A DNA stretch of 64,000 bases from Bolinopsis microptera. Lineage: Eukaryota; Ctenophora; Tentaculata; Lobata; Bolinopsidae. The notes under the pieces are model-generated. The model made no database searches and had not been told where the DNA came from. It saw nothing but the letters and a program-made list of their open reading frames with translations. Positions 58,798 through 64,000 of this stretch are shown piece after piece (within the stretch, counting starts at the first letter, position 1; each line of letters begins with the position of its first letter). The stretch covers positions 17,778,859-17,842,858 of the forward strand of contig NC_087081.1 of the NCBI RefSeq assembly GCF_026151205.1. The letters are read 5' to 3'. Made by a program: the position numbers and the translations under genes.

Positions 58798-60549
58798 CCC
58801 AACAGGAAGGCATCTGAAGGAAAGTCATGAGTTCAAACTGGGAGAACAACAGATTAATTATCATAAACTTATACGACTCCCCTGAGCACTCTTCCTACAA
58901 GAAGAGATTGAAATCAAGCAAAAGTACATCCGATGACGATGCTTCAACTCTAGACAACTTACTTGACTTCACCATGAATAGTATTCAAAACGGTAGGAAG
59001 GTGATACTAGCAGGTGATTTCAATGCAAGGACTGCAACCTTGAACAACACCATCGAGGAAGATACTGAAGCATTATCTGCTGCAAACCCATTTAGCCAAC
59101 GCAGCCACCCCTGTCTCAATGATCGTTCTAGCAAGGACCAGATGGTTAATCCTAGAGGAAAGTTACTCCTTGACTTTCTGGCCTGTGCAAATCTAACCAT
59201 CCTAAACGGCAGCGTACTTGGCGATTCCTTAGGGGAATTCACATCGGTGAATTATGGCGGAGCTAGCGTTGTAGACTATGTTGCTGTAGGAGCTGACATA
59301 AAAGCGATCGTTAAGAGTTTTAGAGTCCTTGATTTGAACAAATTCTCCGATCACAAACCCTCTGTCACAACACTTAGCCTGAGACACAACATAACCCTTT
59401 CAGAAGAAATACTTCGTGACCTCGAGGACGCGCCCAGGAAGTACAAATGGCCATGTGAGGATAATGCTGAGCTCAAATTCTTGCTAGCTATGGGTGACCC
59501 TAGTATAAAGGAAAAGACAGAAACTCTGGCTACAAGTTCATGCAAAACCCCTCAAGACGTTCTTAACCTTAACAACCAAATTGTTGAGCTGTATCATCAG
59601 GTTGCTGAACAAGTGATGCCCCGAAAAAACGCCTCAAGTCGTCAGAAAGGGCCGAGACATAATAAATATGGTAGCACCAAAAAGAAGAGTCGAATAAAGC
59701 CAAAAATGGCATGGTTTGACAGTGAATGTATCCGTCTTAAGAGGACACTCAACATCCTAGCAAAAAAGTATGGAAGATCCCCATTGGACAAGCTCCTCAG
59801 GGACTCTTATTACGACACTCGGCGACAATATAGAAAGATGATCAGACATAAGCGATCAGAATTCTTTGAGAAGCTTTGCAAGGACATAGAAACAGGGAAC
59901 AACATCTGCTGGAAATCCTTCAAAGCTCTTAAAAATACAAAATCGCCTGCAACCAGTCTTGATGCCTTCGATATGATCAACTTTTGCAAGTTCTTCAGTG
60001 AACTTTACGGCAAAAAGAACATCAAAGACTCTAAGATCGCAGAGCTACAGTCAAAGATGCAGAAAAACAACATTTGTGACGACCTGACCAAGCTTTTGGA
60101 TCAAGATATAAAGATGGAAGAGCTGTGTGCTTGCATTAAGGCCACTAAAAAAGGAAAGGCAGTTTCCGAAGATCTAATTTCTAATGAATTCTTCAAAGCC
60201 TCAACACGATCCATGCTCAAAGCAGTCCTCAACCTCTTCAACCACTGCCTAAGCCTATCAATTTACCCATGGACTTCATCAGTAGTTACACCACTACACA
60301 AAAAAGGTGATATCTATGATCCAAACAACTACAGAGCCATCGCTGTAGCGAGCAATCTCGGAAAGCTCTTTGCAAGCATATTGCTGAAAAGATTGATATC
60401 ATTCCGTGATCAATGTGATCCTGATACAGCCAACCAACTAGGTTTCTGTAAAGACGCACAGACAGCAGACCACATTTTCACACTTTCAACCTGCGTGGAA
60501 AAGTATGTCACCAAGAAACGCCAAAGGCTATACACATGCTTTGTCGATT
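57095..60549 (+). repeat. Tandem duplication of 1,695 bp inside LINE-C ORF2 (offset 1,760)
   Basis: 57095-58789 and 58855-60549 appear identical in every stretch compared. The 65-base spacer (58790-58854) is mostly a copy of 60977-61032 (ACCCAACAGGAAGGCATCTG onward). The junction therefore jumps from the motif A region to a point 430 bases further along the same ORF, then back to the endonuclease. A template-switch during reverse transcription or an assembly collapse/expansion would both give this. Confidence 0.92.
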
Positions 60550-62141
60550 ATGCCAAAGCGTTTGATTCCATCTGTCGTGAGGCACTCCTATACAAGTTGT
60601 GGAAAATGGGTATTCAAGGGAGATTCTTTGAGTGCATTAAGTTCATGTACTCAAACTCCTCAGCCAAAGTGAAGCTACTAGACAAGCTGTCACAGAAGAT
60701 CGACATATTATGTGGTACCGAGCAAGGACACCCCATGTCCCCTGAACTGTTTAAATGCTTTGTCCACCAGCTTTCACATGATCTCAACAACATCGAAGGA
60801 GTGAAAGTCCCTGTCCTAAATGATACAGATATAACTCATCTGCTATGGGCAGACGACCTTGTCCTTCTAGCCCTCAACAAACACAGTCTTCAACAAATGC
60901 TTGATGTCCTAAACAATTACTGCTCAGAATGGGGCCTGACAGTAAACATTGGAAAAACTTCAGTCCTTGTGTTTAACCCAACAGGAAGGCATCTGAAGGA
61001 AAGTCATGAGTTCAAACTGGGAGAACAACAGATCCCCTCCGGGAGAGAGTACTGTTACCTTGGCATTACATTTACTCTGAGCGGATCACTTAAGCTAACA
61101 CAACAAAAGCTGAGGCAAAAAGCATTAAGAAGTTATTTCTCTTTGAAAAGCTACATTGATACCCGCCACATCAGGAAATCTATACTGTTCAAGCTACATG
61201 ATACACTTATTGTACCTGTGGTGTCGTATGGTTGCCAAGTGTGGCTGCCAAGCACAGCTCTGTTCCGCAACTTCCCCACAAACACGAGCACCACACCAGA
61301 AACAGGAAACGTGTGTACACTCATTGCCAGGGACCCTCTAGAGAACTTTCATTTGTCTCTTTTGAAATGGACCTTAGGGGTGAGGAAGTCAACATCCAAT
61401 GCTGCGATATGGGGTGACACAGGCAGGCATCCACTAGGCATCACGCTATCAAAGCAAGTGTTTAACTACAAAGAAAGACTTGAACAAATGGTTGTAGACG
61501 GTCGTGACTGCTTTGCTAGACACGCTTTCGAAGAGCAGGCGACCCTAAACCTGAGCTGGTTCTCCACTCTCGAGCAGATGCAAGAAACCATCGAGGCATC
61601 AGAGAGAAACCAAGGATTAAGACCAAGCCAGATTAGAAAGAGTTTGCAAAAGTGGTTTATAAACTCATGGGAAACAGAAAGGACATCTAACAGAAAACTA
61701 TCATTCTACAACTTAGTGAAGAGAAAGTTTGCTCAAGAGACGTATCTAGCCCTTGATCTTAAACCTAACTGCTCAAAGAAGATCGCGCAATTCAGAAGCA
61801 GCTCCCACCGCTTTAACGTTGAAACTGGTCGCTACGGCAAAAAGCGGTTTAACATAAAACATCGGGCCTGCAGACATTGCTGCTCAAATGACGATGACTT
61901 GTTAGATCTTCTCTATGAGCTACCAGGGGCCTATCCAGTGATAGAAGATGAGCATCACATCCTCTACGAATGCCCCCTATACGAAGACCTACGCAAAAAC
62001 CTGCATCAACGAACGAGGGACCTGTTAGTAATGAGAGAAGAACCGGGAGAAATCTTCGACGACTCAACAACTATTAGAGACATTGGACGGTTTTTAAATA
62101 AGGTCGATGAACGGAGGTTCCCGAAGAAAAATACTGAATGA
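58855..62141 (+). CDS. LINE-C ORF2, second copy: complete reverse transcriptase
   Basis: The frame is open from ATG 58827 (the first few codons are junction sequence). It lacks the first ~120 endonuclease residues, including the catalytic Asn and Glu, but keeps GDFNAR and SDHKP. The RT is complete: YAKAFDSICREAL, GTEQGHPMSPELF and LLWADDLVLLA (WADD near 60850). A C-terminal Cys/His knuckle reads CRHC, then HHILYECPLY (61868-61985). The WADD box and PMSPELF style differ from LINE-A and LINE-B. The clade is not assigned; it is closer to RTE/Ingi/Nimb-like elements than to CR1. Confidence 0.9.
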
Positions 62142-62416
62142 ATGTCGTGTTTTGTATATTTTGATAAGTGTGTGGACATTGTATGATACTTTCTTTGTCA
62201 TTGTTGAGTGCTCTTGGCTGAGTTTTTTCTGCATACGACTGTGCTATCTGTGCTTTATTCTTTTACATGGCTATCTACTTTTACCACCTTGTTTGGTTAT
62301 TTGTTACATTGGGGTAGTTTTGAATATTAAACCTTCTATTCCTATATTGGTCAGACACGGCATCTGCCGTTTGACCCAATTTTGTTTAATTCCTGTTTAA
62401 TTCCTGTTTAATTCCT
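62142..62416 (+). other. LINE-C 3' UTR with 11-bp tandem tail
   Basis: Ends with a small hairpin (ACGGC/GCCGT, 62357-62370) and three copies of TTTAATTCCTG. Hairpin plus short tandem tail is the kind of 3' signal that many stringent LINE RTs recognise (family knowledge). Confidence 0.75.
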
Positions 62417-63310
62417 GCAGATGACACTAAAATTTGGAGGGAGATTCTTGGTTATCCTGACCATCACATAATCCAAAATGACATCAATAGATTATATGAT
62501 TGGTCAGTGAGAAATCGAATGAAGTTCCACCCACAAAAGTGCAAAGCCCTCTCTGTGTCCCTGCAAAGAAACGTGCTGGATAACTTGCCATTCAATGCCT
62601 TCTTTTATAAACTTTCTGGAAGTGATATTGACTTTGTGCCCTCTCAGTCAGATTTAGGAGTCGCAATAAACTCCAGGTTTAATTGGGGTGCACAATGTAA
62701 AGCGCTTGTTTCCAAAGCTACCTCTAGACTTGGACTACTTAAGAGAACATGTCATTTCACTACTGATAAAAGGCAGAAAAGATCCTTCTATTTATCGTTA
62801 ATTAGGTCTATATTTGAACATTGCTCTGTCATATGGTCCCCTCAATCTGCAACTCATCTTCAACAGTTTGTTGCTATCCAAAAGAGGGCTATTAAATGGA
62901 TCAATGGTGAACCTTACTCCAGTTATAATGACGATAAACTTGCTACAGAGCAAAAGAAACTAAATATTCTCCCTGTTAAACAGAAGTTTATTTATAACGA
63001 TCTTATGACCTTCTATAAAATAGTAAATAGCATAATTCCAGTTTCGCTCCCTACATATATAGTCCTATGCCGTCCAGAGGGCACCCGATACACTAGGCAC
63101 AATGCTCAAATAATTGATATGTCGGATACTTCAACTTACATGAGTACCACTGTGCCCTGCTCGGATGCCTTCCGAAATAGCTTTTTTCATAGATCTATGC
63201 TGAAATGGAATAGTCTACCAGTATGTATCCGGCAGTCAGAGCGGATTTCTACTTTTAAGGCCAAACTGATCAAGTACCTCTGGGCTGCCGATACAGTCTG
63301 GCCAGATTAG
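62417..63310 (+). CDS. LINE-B ORF2, second part: RT from the DD of YADD to the end
   Basis: Opens with ADDTKIWREI, the continuation of the YADD box cut at 51412, and goes on with RNRMKFHPQKCKALSVS (template-binding region), FVPSQSDLGVAI, LGLLKRTC and IFEHCSVIWSP. It ends AADTVWPD. No stop or frameshift. Together with 49200-51412 it would make a normal-length CR1-type ORF2. Confidence 0.93.
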   Translation, partial: ADDTKIWREILGYPDHHIIQNDINRLYDWSVRNRMKFHPQKCKALSVSLQRNVLDNLPFNAFFYKLSGSDIDFVPSQSDLGVAINSRFNWGAQCKALVSKATSRLGLLKRTCHFTTDKRQKRSFYLSLIRSIFEHCSVIWSPQSATHLQQFVAIQKRAIKWINGEPYSSYNDDKLATEQKKLNILPVKQKFIYNDLMTFYKIVNSIIPVSLPTYIVLCRPEGTRYTRHNAQIIDMSDTSTYMSTTVPCSDAFRNSFFHRSMLKWNSLPVCIRQSERISTFKAKLIKYLWAADTVWPD

Positions 63311-63735
63311 CTCATCAGTCTTATGAGTCTCAGAAATTTGTTTTTGTTGGTTACAATTCTGTCCGTCCAATTTCCTATCTGCTTGTCCCTTCTTTTTACT
63401 TTATCAGTTGTGACGGAATTGTAATGAACAAAATCCTTATAATTATTTATGATATGTTTGATTTCTTGTTAATGTTTGTCATTCAAATTTGGTAGACGGC
63501 CCCAACGTTAATGTGGCTCTTGCTATGTGTTGGTTCAGCCGAATTAATTATTATATAATCAAGTTTATTTTTCTCGTTAGTTGTCATCCGGCCAAACATT
63601 AAGCAACTTATATTGCAGTACCATTTATCATTTAGTATATCAAAATATGTCATTGTAATTTTGCATGGCTGAAATGTAACGCTTGATTTATATATATAAT
63701 GATTAATTGAATTTTCAAATAAAAAAAAAAAATTG
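63311..63735 (+). other. LINE-B 3' UTR and poly-A
   Basis: AT-rich untranslated sequence with AATAAA at 63718 and a run of A to 63732. No gene. Confidence 0.7.
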
Positions 63736-63741
63736 TTGCTG

Positions 63742-64000
63742 CACAGTGGGCTACCATGCTAGCATAGGCCTAAAATCGACTTTCTTAAATTTCTTTGAAA
63801 ATAAGCTTTCCTTATTGTAAAACGCTAGCCCGATTTCATGCAAAAAACCGTAATTAAAAACTTTGCAAGATGCCAAAATGGCGTCGCGTGAAAAAATAGC
63901 ATTTTTCACTGTCAAGAAATTTTGCCTTTTTTAGCCAAAAATTGCCTAATATTTATTATTTTGGGCTAAAATGCTTGATCAAGGCAGTTTTTAATAATTG
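63742..64000. mobile_element. Third CACAGTG-ended TIR element, cut by the window end
   Basis: CACAGTGGGCTACCATGCTA at 63742 matches the reversed right end of the element at 36009-43444 (CACAGTGGGCCACCAGGCTA). Inside, ATGCAAAAAACCG followed by AATTAAAAA matches the reverse complement of 43325-43350. The 5 bases before it are TGCTG; its other end should lie beyond 64000. Confidence 0.65.

Larger units (their letters stand above)
51413..62416 (+). mobile_element. LINE-C, 11 kb, inserted in the RT active site of LINE-B
   Basis: Left edge at ..CTTTATGC (51412), right edge at GCAGATGAC (62417). Only GC is shared, so the target duplication is at most 2 bp or absent. Next to the left edge CCCTTTAT occurs twice. 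Contents: structured 5' region, ORF1 in two overlapping frames, ORF2 with a large internal duplication, 3' UTR ending in three copies of TTTAATTCCTG. A short tandem tail instead of poly-A is usual for several LINE clades. Confidence 0.88.
46756..63735 (+). mobile_element. LINE-B (AlkB-bearing), interrupted by LINE-C
   Basis: Parts in order: probable 5' UTR, AlkB-containing ORF1 (47552-48604), ORF2 endonuclease and first half of the RT (49200-51412), an 11-kb insertion (51413-62416), the rest of the RT (62417-63310), and a 3' UTR ending with AATAAA and a poly-A run (63718-63732). Removing the insertion joins the codons for YA and DD of the catalytic box without gain or loss. The insertion is therefore secondary and LINE-B was complete when hit. 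Confidence 0.88.

Overview
This is eukaryotic DNA, almost certainly from an invertebrate animal. One spliced host gene is visible, with GT-AG introns and an animal-type guanylate kinase protein. It sits in a very repeat-rich background: LINEs, a Penelope-like element, miniature inverted-repeat elements and megasatellite arrays. The phylum cannot be fixed from sequence alone. The repeat types would fit a cnidarian, sponge, mollusc or similar marine invertebrate. There are no bacterial operons, CRISPR arrays or recognisable structural RNA genes.

The host gene is guanylate kinase on the minus strand. Five coding exons (45311-45184, 35845-35758, 29938-29792, 12736-12599, 5609-5487) splice in frame to about 207 residues, close to the usual 190-200. 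The gene covers about 40 kb because its four introns hold most of what else is in the first two thirds of the window. Intron 4 has a Penelope-like retroelement set in a 17-bp minisatellite, and a 22-bp minisatellite with a 726-bp higher-order period. Intron 3 has a 13-kb array of a 36-bp satellite. Intron 2 has 37-bp satellites and a 2.6-kb terminal-inverted-repeat (TIR) transposon with an unrecognised coding region. Intron 1 has a TIR element with RSS-heptamer-like ends, split by a LINE. The exon 2 donor and the exon 3 acceptor, which face each other across intron 2, are both tandemly duplicated with the same in-frame 54-bp period.

1-4850 is poor-quality, homopolymer-smeared sequence. 1-3740 folds back on itself and looks like an assembly or read artefact. 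From 45.9 kb onward the window is nested retrotransposons. There is a decayed RT-derived pseudogene, then LINE-B (about 46.8-63.7 kb), whose reverse transcriptase is cut inside its catalytic YADD motif by an 11-kb LINE-C. LINE-C itself carries an identical 1.7-kb internal duplication. The window ends in another copy of the CACAGTG-ended TIR element.

The most unusual find is that the first ORFs of two different LINEs (LINE-A at 36.4-38.0 kb and LINE-B at 47.5-48.6 kb) encode an AlkB-type 2-oxoglutarate/Fe(II) dioxygenase with every catalytic residue present. In LINE-A this is followed by an SGNH-hydrolase domain, and in LINE-B by what looks like the remnant of one. The second ORF of each encodes an AP-endonuclease-like nuclease and a reverse transcriptase. 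This suggests a retrotransposon-borne nucleic-acid demethylation or repair function.
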